DNA of 64,000 nucleotides, taken from the NCBI RefSeq assembly GCF_018397995.1, contig NZ_BBQH01000011.1:124001-188000 (forward strand). Reading direction: 5' to 3'. Each line of letters begins with the position of its first letter. Within the stretch, counting starts at the first letter, position 1. Positions 7,800-15,351 of this stretch are shown here, piece by piece. The notes beneath the pieces are model-generated. The model had not been told where the DNA came from. It saw only the letters and a list, made by a program, of their open reading frames with translations, and did not search any database. The DNA comes from Rhizomonospora bruguierae. GTDB taxonomy: Bacteria; Actinomycetota; Actinomycetes; Mycobacteriales; Micromonosporaceae. Both the position numbers and the translations under genes were made by a program.

Positions 7800-8099
7800 A
7801 TGTCAATGCCTACGATCGACCCGCATCGACGCGATCCTCGCGAGGTGGCACCTACGGACAGTTACCGTCCGTCGGACCGGGTGTGGGTGTACCGCGGGGG
7901 CACCTGGCGGGCCGGTGTCATCGAGGCCGCCTCCGATCTCGCCGCCACCGTGACCTACCGGCCGGAACGCAGCCGGGGGACGGGTGTCGACACGCTGACC
8001 GCCACGTACGTGCTGCCACGCAATGAGCCCGACCCGCTGCTGGACACCAAGCTCGAACTGCGCCGGCTGGACCTACCGCTGGGCACCACGCGGCACTGA
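7800..8099 (+). CDS. Small conserved SH3-like protein of unknown function
   Basis: The 99-residue protein starts at ATG 7800 behind a strong AGGAGGT site with 8-nt spacing. Central residues read SDRVWVYRGGTWRAGVIEA and then two beta strands, an SH3/Tudor-like beta pattern seen in short actinobacterial proteins of unknown role. No catalytic motif or membrane segment is visible. It is divergent from the DUF397 gene and may share its control region. An in-frame ATG at 7806 is a possible alternative start. Confidence 0.7.
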   Translation: MSMPTIDPHRRDPREVAPTDSYRPSDRVWVYRGGTWRAGVIEAASDLAATVTYRPERSRGTGVDTLTATYVLPRNEPDPLLDTKLELRRLDLPLGTTRH

Positions 8100-8161
8100 G
8101 CCGTCCGCGGCATACCCCCACCACAAGCTCCACACCACAAGAAGCCTCACTCCTCCCCGGT

Positions 8162-8207
8162 CCGCGCCGGGTGCCCCGTCACACGCCACCCGGGGCACCC
8201 GGCGCGG
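8162..8207. terminator. Hairpin with perfect 16-bp stem
   Basis: Arms 8162-8177 and 8192-8207 (CCGCGCCGGGTGCCCC and its complement) pair perfectly over a 14-nt loop. It lies 60 bp after the stop of the gene at 7800 and before the aminotransferase, as a terminator would. Confidence 0.65.
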
Positions 8208-8296
8208 CGTTTCTCCCGCCGCGCGCGCCGCTCCAGCGATGCGACCGGCGCCTTTGGACAGCCGCCTCCCCGCCGGCCGCGTGACAGGATCGGGGC

Positions 8297-9196
8297 ATGC
8301 TTCAGCGGTACGACGAGCGCAACGCCGACCTCCGGTACTGGGTGAACGGCGTCCTGCGGCACCGGGACGAACCGGGGATCTCCCCGTTCGACTCGGCGGT
8401 GCAGGGTGGCGACGCGGTCTGGGAGGGGCTACGCCTGTACGACGGGCGGATCTTCGGGCTCGGCGCGCACCTGGCGCGGCTGCGCCGCTCCGCGCTGGCG
8501 CTGGGCTTCGAGGCGATCCCGTCGGACGGGGAGATCACCGCGGCGGTGACCGAAACGCTGCGGGCGAACGGGATGCGGGACGCCGTACACGTCCGGCTCA
8601 CGCTCACCCGCGGGGTCAAGGTGACCAGCGGCATGGACCCGCGGCTGAACCGGTCCGGCTGCACCCTGATCGTGCTGGCCGAGCACAAGGCACCGGTCTA
8701 CGACACCGGCGGCCTGCGCCTGGTCACCGCCAGCGTGCGCCGGCCCGGCCCGGACGTGCTCGACCCGAAGATCCACCACGCCAACCTGCTGAACTCGATC
8801 CTCGCCAAGATCGAGGCGAACGCGGCGGGCGCGGACGACGCGCTGATGCTGGACGGGCGCGGGTTCGTGGCGGAGACCAACGCCACCCACCTGTTCGCGG
8901 TCGTCGGCGGCAGGTTGGTGACGCCGCTCGCGGTGGCCTGCCCGGAGGGCATCACCCGCGCCACGGTGCTGGACCTGGCCGGCGCCGACGGCATCCCGGC
9001 CGAGGCCCGGGACGTGAGCCTGACCGAGTTCTACGCCGCCGACGAGGCGTTCTGCACCGGCACGATGGGCGAGATCGCCGGGGTGACCGCCATCGACGGC
9101 CGCCCGATCGGCACGGGCAGGGTCGGCCCGGTCACCACCCGGATCGCCGACCGGTACGTGACGCACGCGCGGGCCAACGGGACGCCGGTCATCTGA
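8297..9196 (+). CDS. Class IV aminotransferase (IlvE/D-amino-acid aminotransferase-like)
   Basis: A 299-residue fold-type IV PLP enzyme. It begins with WVNGVL and the family motif SPFDSAVQGGDAVWEGLRLYDGRIF (residues 32-56). The PLP lysine is in DPKIHHANLL (about residue 158) and the substrate glutamate in ALMLDGRGFVAETNATHLF (about 195). The family interconverts branched-chain or D-amino acids and their keto acids, or lyses aminodeoxychorismate; substrate is not clear from sequence. A CAGGAT box lies 6 nt before ATG 8297. Its 3' end overlaps by 8 nt the convergent sulfotransferase-like gene, a pairing of interest because the two domains occur fused in plants. Confidence 0.85.
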   Translation: MLQRYDERNADLRYWVNGVLRHRDEPGISPFDSAVQGGDAVWEGLRLYDGRIFGLGAHLARLRRSALALGFEAIPSDGEITAAVTETLRANGMRDAVHVRLTLTRGVKVTSGMDPRLNRSGCTLIVLAEHKAPVYDTGGLRLVTASVRRPGPDVLDPKIHHANLLNSILAKIEANAAGADDALMLDGRGFVAETNATHLFAVVGGRLVTPLAVACPEGITRATVLDLAGADGIPAEARDVSLTEFYAADEAFCTGTMGEIAGVTAIDGRPIGTGRVGPVTTRIADRYVTHARANGTPVI

Positions 9197-9896
9197 TCCG
9201 GTGCCCGGCCAGTTCGGCGTAGTAGGGCTCGGCCCGGGCGACCAGGTCGCGCAGCCGCTCGGGGACCTCGGGCACGGCGGGTGCGTACGGGGCGAAGCCG
9301 GTCGACGCCTCGACCGCGGCGTACCAGTGCGGCGCCCACACGCCGTCGGTCTCCCGACGCCCCGGCGGCCAGCGCAGCATCGCCGGGTCGAACGCCAGGC
9401 CGAGGCCCGCGCAGAGGCGGTCCAGCACGCCGGGCGGGTCGCGCAGCAGGTCGGCGGCGTCGACCACCGGTCCCCCGTACGCCCGGAACAGCTCGACCTG
9501 CTGCGGGTAGCCGAGGTCGTCCAACGTCGGCTCGCCGCGCACCCGCGCGTACGACGCGACCACCTGCGCCGGTTCCCGGATCAGGTACGCGTGGCGCAGG
9601 CCGCCGAGCCACTCCCGGCCGACCGCGGGCAGCAGGTGGTGGGCCATGTGCTTCTGGTAGTGCACGCGCACGCCGGACGGGAGCGGCCCGGTCAGCGCCG
9701 CCGCGACCGCCGGCCACCCCGTGGGCTGGCTGGCCAGGATCTCCTCCCGCCCCGGGTGCGCCAACCCGGTGGCGTTCAGGTAGTACGCGTACAACGGCTC
9801 GTCCGCGACGAGCGTGTCCCGGCGGGCGCCGAAGCTGCGCATGAGGGCGGTCGAGACGTTACGCGGGCCCGACCACATGGCCACCCGGACAATCAC
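9189..9896 (-). CDS. Sulfotransferase-like P-loop protein
   Basis: This 235-residue protein begins VRVAMWSGPRNVSTALMRSF, a sulfotransferase-type phosphosulfate-binding loop, with DEPLYAYYL next. It continues with HMAHHLLP and HAYLIREPAQVVASYA (the 3'-phosphate-binding segment). Related proteins are annotated as sulfotransferase family or HAD-associated, without known substrate. GTG 9896 is preceded at 6 nt by TATGTT, so the mRNA is probably leaderless. The gene converges on and overlaps the class IV aminotransferase. Confidence 0.8.
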   Translation of the reverse strand: MIVRVAMWSGPRNVSTALMRSFGARRDTLVADEPLYAYYLNATGLAHPGREEILASQPTGWPAVAAALTGPLPSGVRVHYQKHMAHHLLPAVGREWLGGLRHAYLIREPAQVVASYARVRGEPTLDDLGYPQQVELFRAYGGPVVDAADLLRDPPGVLDRLCAGLGLAFDPAMLRWPPGRRETDGVWAPHWYAAVEASTGFAPYAPAVPEVPERLRDLVARAEPYYAELAGHRIR

Positions 9897-9980
9897 CGGA
9901 TCAACATATCCCGTAGGTGTGCTTTGACCCCGTCGTGCCGCTACTCTTCAGAAAACGTCGGACGGTGGGGAAGGACCACG

Positions 9981-10790
9981 ATGGATCGGCCGGACTGGGC
10001 GCCGGAGGGCATCGACCTGACCAGACCGAGCGTGGCCCGCGCGTACGACTACTGGCTGGGCGGCTCGCACAACTTCGCGATCGACCGGGACTGGGCCCGC
10101 CAGGTTCTGGCCGCCGTGCCGGACCTGCGGCTGATGGCCCAGGCCAACCGCGCGTTCCTGCACCGGGCGGTGCGGTTCATGGTGGACCAGGGGGTGCGCC
10201 AGTTCCTCGACATCGGCTCCGGCATCCCCACGGTCGGCAACGTGCACGAGATCGCGCAGCGGGCGGCGCCCGGCTCCCGGGTGGTCTATGTGGACATCGA
10301 CCCGGTCGCGGTCGCGCACAGCGAGCAGATCCTCAAGGGCGAACCCGGCGCGGCCGTCATCATGGCGGACCTGCGCCAGCCCTCGGCCGTCCTGACCCAC
10401 CGCGCCACCCGGGCGCTGCTGGACTTCGACCGGCCCGTCGGGCTGCTGCTCTGCTCGGTGCTGCACGCGATCCCCGACGCGGACGATCCGTACGGGATGG
10501 TCCGCGAACTGGTCAAGCCACTGCCGCCGGGCAGCTACGTGGCGATCAGCCACGGCACCCTCGACGACCTGGTCGAGGAGGCCGACGAGATGACCGAACT
10601 GGCCGGCCGCACCACCACCCCGATCACCGGCCGGCCCCGGGCCGAGGTGGAGCGCTTCTTCGCCGGCCTGGAGCTGGTGGAGCCCGGGCTGGTCTGGTCG
10701 GTGCTGTGGCGGCCGGAGGAGCCGGACGAGACGTTCGAGCGCCCGGGGCGCAGCGGCTTCTACGCCGGCGTGGCGAGGGTTCCCGGGTGA
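9981..10790 (+). CDS. DUF574 SAM-dependent methyltransferase
   Basis: A 269-residue member of the actinobacterial SAM methyltransferase family DUF574. It opens with PEGIDLTRPSVARAYDYWLG, has the SAM-binding FLDIGSGIPTVGNVHEIAQ (about residues 75-93), the acidic VVYVDIDPVAVAHS (about 103) and the C-terminal FYAGVARVPG. Substrate is unknown for the family. ATG 9981 has GGGGAAGGA upstream, and a TACTCT box near 9940 could be its -10. The TGA overlaps the GTG of the GGDEF-EAL gene, so the two are co-translated; this gene pair recurs in Micromonosporaceae. Confidence 0.88.
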   Translation: MDRPDWAPEGIDLTRPSVARAYDYWLGGSHNFAIDRDWARQVLAAVPDLRLMAQANRAFLHRAVRFMVDQGVRQFLDIGSGIPTVGNVHEIAQRAAPGSRVVYVDIDPVAVAHSEQILKGEPGAAVIMADLRQPSAVLTHRATRALLDFDRPVGLLLCSVLHAIPDADDPYGMVRELVKPLPPGSYVAISHGTLDDLVEEADEMTELAGRTTTPITGRPRAEVERFFAGLELVEPGLVWSVLWRPEEPDETFERPGRSGFYAGVARVPG

Positions 10791-12547
10791 GCGGGCTGCC
10801 CGGCTTCGTCGCCGCGTGGGGCCGGGCCCTGCGGGCGGTGGCGTACGCGCCGCTGACCCCGCCGGAGCGCACCACGCTCCTCGCCGGGCTGGCCGAACGC
10901 CTCGCCGGCGCGCTTGCCGCGCCCGCCTTCGACCCCGCCGCCGGGTACTGGGTGGGCACCGACCTGGTCGCCGCCGGGTACGCCGCCCCGGAGGCCCTCG
11001 GCCGCACCCTCACCGTCCTGCGTACCCGGCTGCCCGGGGCCCTCGGCGGCGAGGTTCCGCAGGAGCGGGTCACGGCGCTGGTGGAGAGCCTCGCGGCGGG
11101 CTTCGCCGCGGCCGTGCACGAGCGCAGCCTCGACGCGCAGGAGTCGATCCGGCTGGCGGCGCTGACCGCCCGGGACCGGGCCGAGCGGAAGCTGCGCGAG
11201 AGCGAGGCCCGGATCCGGCACCTGGTCACCCACGACCCGCTCACCGGGCTGCCGAACCGGGCCGCGCTCGCCGGGCTGCTCGCCGCCGCCGGCGACCGGG
11301 TGGGGCTGTGCTGCATCGACCTCGACCGGTTCGCCGGGGTCAACGACAGCCTCGGCCCGGGCGTCGGGGACCGCCTGCTGGGCGCCGCCGCCGACCGGCT
11401 CCGCGCCCTGGTGGCCGCCGGCGGCCACCGGCTCCTGCGGCTGGACGGCGACCAGTTCGCGATCCTGCTCGCCGACACGGCCGGCAGTGAGGACGCCATC
11501 AAGATGGCGGACCGGGCGCTGGCCGTGCTCGCCGAACCGTTCCACGTGGACGGCACCGAGGTTCCGCTGACCGCCAGCGCCGGCGTGGTCGAGCGCCCGG
11601 CCGGCGGCGAGCCCGCCGAACTGATCCGCGCCGCGCACATCGCGCTGCACTGGGCCAAGGCCGACGGCCGGGGCTGCTGGCGACTGTTCGACGACGCCCG
11701 CAGCACCGCCGACGCCGCCCGGTACCGGCTCTCCGCCGCCATCCCGGCGGGGCTGCGCCGCGGCGAGTTCACCCTGGACTACCAGCCGCTGGTCGCCCTC
11801 ACCGGCGGCGCGGCCCGCGTGACCGGCGCCGAGGCGCTGGCCCGGTGGCGGCACCCGGTCGAGGGCCGGCTCGGCGCCGACCGGTTCATCGGCCTGGCCC
11901 AGGACGCGGGCCTCATCGTCCCGCTCGGCGACCACCTGCTCGAACTGGCCTGTCAGCAGGCTGCCGGCTGGCGCACCCCGGACGGCACCGACCCGCCCCA
12001 CGTCAACGTCAACCTGGCCGCGCCGCAGGTGTACCGCGCCGGCCTCGCCGGGCTGGTCGCCCAGATCCTCGACCGCACCGGCCTGCCGCCGCACCGGCTG
12101 CACCTGGAGATCACCGAGTACGCGCTGATCGAACCCACCCGCGAGGTGCTCGCCAACCTCCGCGCGCTCGGCGCGCTGGGGGTCCGCGTGGTCGTCGACG
12201 ACTTCGGCACCGGGTACTCCAACCTCGCCTGCCTGCGCACCCTCCCGCTGCACGGCATCAAGCTCGCCGCCGCGCTGGTCGGCCCGCCCGCGGCGGCGGC
12301 CTCCGACCGCGCCTTCCTGGCCACCGTCGTCGCGCTCGGCCACACCCTCGGCCTCACCGTCACCGCCGAGGGCATCGAGACCGCCGAACAGGCCGAGCGG
12401 ATGCGTGAGGCCGGCTGCGACGTCGGCCAGGGCTACTACTTCGGCCGGCCGCTCTCCTCCGACCGGATCGCCCGCCGCATCGCCGCTCCCCTCCCTCGCC
12501 GATCTTGGACTGATGATGCCGGGAGCACGGCTGAATCCGCGCTGTGA
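10787..12547 (+). CDS. GGDEF-EAL protein, degenerate GGDEF with intact EAL
   Basis: The 586-residue cytoplasmic protein has an N-terminal helical region (1-125), a GGDEF domain (about 145-300) and an EAL domain (about 315-575). The cyclase signature reads LDGDQF in place of GGDEF, losing the catalytic Glu, so diguanylate cyclase activity is unlikely. The phosphodiesterase residues appear intact: EALARW, NVNLAA, EITE, VVDDFGTGYSN, IK, AEGIE and GQGYYF. It therefore probably degrades c-di-GMP, perhaps sensing GTP through the GGDEF domain. Start GTG is coupled to the methyltransferase by GTGA. The last 17 residues come from an inserted repeat element (see 12497-12712). Confidence 0.85.
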   Translation: MSGLPGFVAAWGRALRAVAYAPLTPPERTTLLAGLAERLAGALAAPAFDPAAGYWVGTDLVAAGYAAPEALGRTLTVLRTRLPGALGGEVPQERVTALVESLAAGFAAAVHERSLDAQESIRLAALTARDRAERKLRESEARIRHLVTHDPLTGLPNRAALAGLLAAAGDRVGLCCIDLDRFAGVNDSLGPGVGDRLLGAAADRLRALVAAGGHRLLRLDGDQFAILLADTAGSEDAIKMADRALAVLAEPFHVDGTEVPLTASAGVVERPAGGEPAELIRAAHIALHWAKADGRGCWRLFDDARSTADAARYRLSAAIPAGLRRGEFTLDYQPLVALTGGAARVTGAEALARWRHPVEGRLGADRFIGLAQDAGLIVPLGDHLLELACQQAAGWRTPDGTDPPHVNVNLAAPQVYRAGLAGLVAQILDRTGLPPHRLHLEITEYALIEPTREVLANLRALGALGVRVVVDDFGTGYSNLACLRTLPLHGIKLAAALVGPPAAAASDRAFLATVVALGHTLGLTVTAEGIETAEQAERMREAGCDVGQGYYFGRPLSSDRIARRIAAPLPRRSWTDDAGSTAESAL

Positions 12548-12712
12548 TAGCCACCTCGGCTTTCGGACTTTTGGCCGACGGACATCGCAGGCCCTTCACC
12601 GCCGCCCCAAGGGCAGCCCCTGGGGGCGAGATCTTGGTAAGAAACGCCGCTTTTCTGGCCAGATCGGTACCAAGATCTCCCACCCGCGGCCGCCGCAACT
12701 CCAAGATCGGCG
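12497..12712. repeat. Nested inverted-repeat element, copy A of the GAGATCTTGGTA family
   Basis: The outer arms CGCCGATCTTGGA (12497-12509) and its exact complement (12700-12712) enclose inner arms GAGATCTTGGTA (12628-12639) and TACCAAGATCTC (12668-12679). The core CGCCGCTTTTCTGGCC lies between the inner arms. Related copies are at 47833-47897 and 63898-63948. The left outer arm lies within the 3' end of the GGDEF-EAL gene. Confidence 0.75.
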
Positions 12713-12750
12713 GGGCGTCCGCCACCCCCACCCTGGCGTATGGTCGTCGC

Positions 12751-13428
12751 GTGATCGACGCCGCCCCCTTCGCCCGTGGCCGCGACGCCGACGTCTTCGC
12801 ACTGCCCGGCGGGCGGGTGCTGCGCCGGTACCGCGACGGCGGGGACACCGCGCCGGAGGCCGAGGTCATGCGGTACGTGGCCGGGCTCGGCTTCCCCGCG
12901 CCGCGGGTGTACGAGGCGGGCGGGCCGGACCTCGTCATGGAGCGGGTGGAGGGGCCGACGATGCTGGGCGCGCTCGCCGGCGGCCTGGACCTGGACGAGG
13001 CCGGAGCGATCCTGGCCCGGCTGGCGGCCGACCTGCACGCGCTGCCGCCGATGCCCGGCTTCCCGCCCGGCGCCCGGATCCTGCACCTGGACCTGCACCC
13101 GGAGAACGTGCTGCTCACCGCCGACGGCCCGGTCCTGATCGACTGGCGGAACGCGGCGCCGGGGTCCCCGGGGCTGGACCTGGCGCTGTCCGCGCTGATC
13201 CTGGCCGAGGTGGCGACCGGCAGCATCGAGGTGCCCGCGGCACCGGCGGACCTGCCCCGGGCCGCGCGCGCGGTGCTCGCCGCGTTCCTCGCCGCGGCCG
13301 GTGGCGACCCGCTGGGCGGCCTGGCGACGGCGGTCGAGATGCGGCGCGACAACCCGACGCTGTCGGCGGCCGAGAAGGCCGGGCTGGACGGGGCCGCATC
13401 CCTCGTGCGGTCGCTCATCGCCACCTGA
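12751..13428 (+). CDS. Aminoglycoside-phosphotransferase-like kinase
   Basis: A 225-residue APH/ChoK-fold kinase. It shows a glycine loop region RGRDADVFALPGGRVLRRY, PDLVMERVEGPTM at the hinge, the catalytic HLDLHPENVLLT (Brenner motif, about residues 112-123) and metal-binding VLIDWRNA (about 130). This is shorter than the usual 280-300 residues. The substrate could be a small-molecule hydroxyl or a sugar; nothing nearby indicates which. GTG 12751 follows a TATGGT box by exactly 6 nt, suggesting a leaderless transcript that starts just past the repeat element. Confidence 0.75.
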   Translation: MIDAAPFARGRDADVFALPGGRVLRRYRDGGDTAPEAEVMRYVAGLGFPAPRVYEAGGPDLVMERVEGPTMLGALAGGLDLDEAGAILARLAADLHALPPMPGFPPGARILHLDLHPENVLLTADGPVLIDWRNAAPGSPGLDLALSALILAEVATGSIEVPAAPADLPRAARAVLAAFLAAAGGDPLGGLATAVEMRRDNPTLSAAEKAGLDGAASLVRSLIAT

Positions 13429-13472
13429 GCACGCCCGGCACCCGCCCGGCGCCGGGCGGCGCGTAAGTCGGA

Positions 13473-13572
13473 CCAGAGCCGCCGGAACGGCGCCGGGCGG
13501 AGGTTGGCTCGAAAACCGCGAGCCAGAGCCGCCCGGAACAGCGCCGGCGGAGGTTGGCTCGAAAGCCGGGCC
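13473..13572. repeat. Two imperfect tandem copies of a 50-bp unit
   Basis: CCAGAGCCGC begins at 13473 and again at 13523. Each copy continues through GGAAC-GCGCCGG and GGAGGTTGGCTCGAAA. Flanking bases contain further degenerate GCGTAAGNCGG blocks. The 243-bp gap 13429-13671 shows no convincing gene besides this. Confidence 0.55.
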
Positions 13573-13671
13573 GGAGCACGCCCGGCGCGCGCCCAGTGCT
13601 GGCCGACGCGTAAGCCGGGTCTGAGCGCGCCCGGCACCGGTCGGCGCGGATTAAGCCGGCGCCGCCGCGGT

Positions 13672-14145
13672 ATGGGCCCCGGCGTGCGAGAACCCACGAC
13701 CACGGTCACGGTGAACGGCGCCCGGCTGGTGGCGAACCTGGACGCGCGGGTCACCCTGCTCGACGCGCTGCGGGACCGGTTCGGCCTCACCGGTACCAAG
13801 AAGGGTTGCGACCAGGGCACCTGCGGCTCCTGCACGGTACTGGTGGACGGGCGGCGGGTGCTGTCCTGCCTGACCCTGTTCGCCCAGTGTGACGGGCGGC
13901 AGGTGACCACGATCGAGGGGCTGGCGGACCACCCGCTGCGGGCGGCGTTCATCAAGCACGACGCGTTCCAGTGCGGGTACTGCACGCCGGGGCAGATCGT
14001 CTCCGCGGCGGCGCTGATCCGGGAGGGTCGCGCCGGGCGGGACGAGGACATCCGCGAGTACATGAGCGGGAACCTGTGCCGGTGCGGGGCGTACCCGCGC
14101 ATCCTGGCCGCGATCCGGGAGGTCGCCTCGGGTGCGCACGCTTGA
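13672..14145 (+). CDS. [2Fe-2S] subunit of molybdenum aldehyde/xanthine-type dehydrogenase
   Basis: The 157-residue small subunit has two [2Fe-2S] clusters. The plant-ferredoxin-like N-terminal site is GCDQGTCGSC...SC (about residues 45-65), and the helical C-terminal site has CGYCTPG (about 100) and CRCG (about 135). It matches PaoA/CoxS/XdhC-type subunits that pass electrons from Mo to FAD. ATG 13672 is chosen; GTG 13684 is possible. It overlaps the FAD subunit gene by 14 nt. There is no Tat signal, unlike E. coli PaoA, so this enzyme is predicted to be cytoplasmic. Confidence 0.88.
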   Translation: MGPGVREPTTTVTVNGARLVANLDARVTLLDALRDRFGLTGTKKGCDQGTCGSCTVLVDGRRVLSCLTLFAQCDGRQVTTIEGLADHPLRAAFIKHDAFQCGYCTPGQIVSAAALIREGRAGRDEDIREYMSGNLCRCGAYPRILAAIREVASGAHA

Positions 14146-15088
14146 GTACGTGCGGGTCGGCGAGCCGGCGCAGGCGGTCGCGGAGCTGGCCGCCGACCCG
14201 GCGGCGGCGTTCCTGGCCGGGGGCACCACCCAGCTCGACCTGATGAAGATCGGCACCGTGACCGCGCGCCGGCTGGTGGACATCACCCGGCTGCCGCTGC
14301 GCGACGTGACGTTCGACGGCGGCGACCTGCGGGTCGGCGCGCTGGTGACGATGGAGCGGCTGGCCCGGGAGCCGGTCGTGGCGCAGCGGCTGCCGGTGCT
14401 GCGGGATGCGCTGCTGGCGGGGGCGTCCGTGCAGTTGCGCAACGCGGCCACGATCGGCGGGAACCTGCTCCAGCGCACCCGCTGCCCGTACTTCCGGGAC
14501 GTGGCCACCGCGTGCAACAAGCGCGACCCGGGTGCCGGCTGCGCCGCCCTGGAGGGAGTGCACCGCAACCACGCCATTCTCGGTACCAGCCCGCACTGCA
14601 TCGCCACCCACCCGTCGGACCTGGCGGTGGCGCTGGTGGCGCTGGACGCCGTGGTGCGGCTCCTCGGGCCGGACGGACCGCGCACGGTGCCGCTGACCGG
14701 GTTCTACCTCCCGCCGGACGACACGCCCCGGCTGGAGACCGTGCTCCGGCACGGCGACCTGGTTACGGGGGTGGACATCCCGCTGCCCGCCCAAGGCACC
14801 CGCTCCGGGTACCTGAAGGTGCGCGACCGCGCCTCGTACGACTTCGCGCTGGCCTCGGCGGCGGTCGTGGCCGACCCTGGCCGTACCCGGGTGGCGCTGG
14901 GCGGCGTGGCGACGGTGCCGTGGCGGGCGCGCCGGGCCGAGGCGGTGCTGCGGGAGGCGCCGGAGGCGTTCGTGGCGGCGGCCGGCGCGGAACTCGCGGA
15001 CGCCGAGCCGCGCCGGGACAACGGGTACAAGGTGGAATTGGCCCGGCGCACCCTGATCCGCGCACTGAGCACCTGGGCGGCACCGTGA
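14132..15088 (+). CDS. FAD-binding subunit of aldehyde oxidoreductase (PaoB/YagS-like)
   Basis: A 318-residue flavoprotein of the CoxM/PaoB family. FLAGGTTQLDLMK (about residues 28-40) and QLRNAATIGGNLLQRTRCPYF (about 105-125) bind FAD. Extra cysteines in CNKRDPGAGC and SPHC (about 130-155) match the additional [4Fe-4S] cluster known in E. coli PaoB. GTG 14132 lies inside the previous gene. The TGA at 15086-15088 is the TGA of the first GTGA in a tandem 89-bp repeat array that separates this gene from the Mo subunit. Confidence 0.88.
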   Translation: MRTLEYVRVGEPAQAVAELAADPAAAFLAGGTTQLDLMKIGTVTARRLVDITRLPLRDVTFDGGDLRVGALVTMERLAREPVVAQRLPVLRDALLAGASVQLRNAATIGGNLLQRTRCPYFRDVATACNKRDPGAGCAALEGVHRNHAILGTSPHCIATHPSDLAVALVALDAVVRLLGPDGPRTVPLTGFYLPPDDTPRLETVLRHGDLVTGVDIPLPAQGTRSGYLKVRDRASYDFALASAAVVADPGRTRVALGGVATVPWRARRAEAVLREAPEAFVAAAGAELADAEPRRDNGYKVELARRTLIRALSTWAAP

Positions 15089-15351
15089 GCGCGAGGAGCG
15101 CCCGGAGCACGCCGGGCCGCAGGACCGGCGACCGCGCAGGAAGCACCACAGTCGCGAACGAAAGGCAGACACCGTGAGCGCGAGGAGCGCCCGGAGCACG
15201 CCGGGCCGCAGGACCGGCGACCGCGCAGGAAGCACCACAGTCGCGAACGAAAGGCAGACACCGTGAGCGCGAGGAGCGCCCGGAGCACGCCGGGCCGCAG
15301 GACCGGCGACCGCGCAGGAAGCACCACAGTCGCGAACGAAAGGCAGGTACC
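15085..15351 (+). repeat. Three tandem 89-bp mini-cistron repeats
   Basis: Units start at 15085, 15174 and 15263; the next GTG at 15352 is the Mo-subunit start. Units 1 and 2 are identical and unit 3 differs at two bases near its 3' end. Each opens with GTGAGCGCGAGGAGC and ends with GCGAACGAAAGGCAGACACC, which supplies an AAAGG ribosome site 8 nt before the next GTG. Each unit encodes a 30-residue basic peptide (start MSARSARSTPGRRTGDRAG, end VANERQTP) whose TGA overlaps the next GTG. The array thus links both subunit genes by four consecutive GTGA overlaps. A related array is at 40041-40208. Confidence 0.9.

Noticed and set aside
7643-8026. A 127-codon plus-strand frame overlapping the gene at 7800
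   Set aside because: It is out of frame with the gene at 7800, which has a strong AGGAGGT site and better codon bias; the other frame has neither.
15085-15351. CRISPR array
   Set aside because: The three units are directly abutting 89-bp repeats with no spacers and a coding-like structure.
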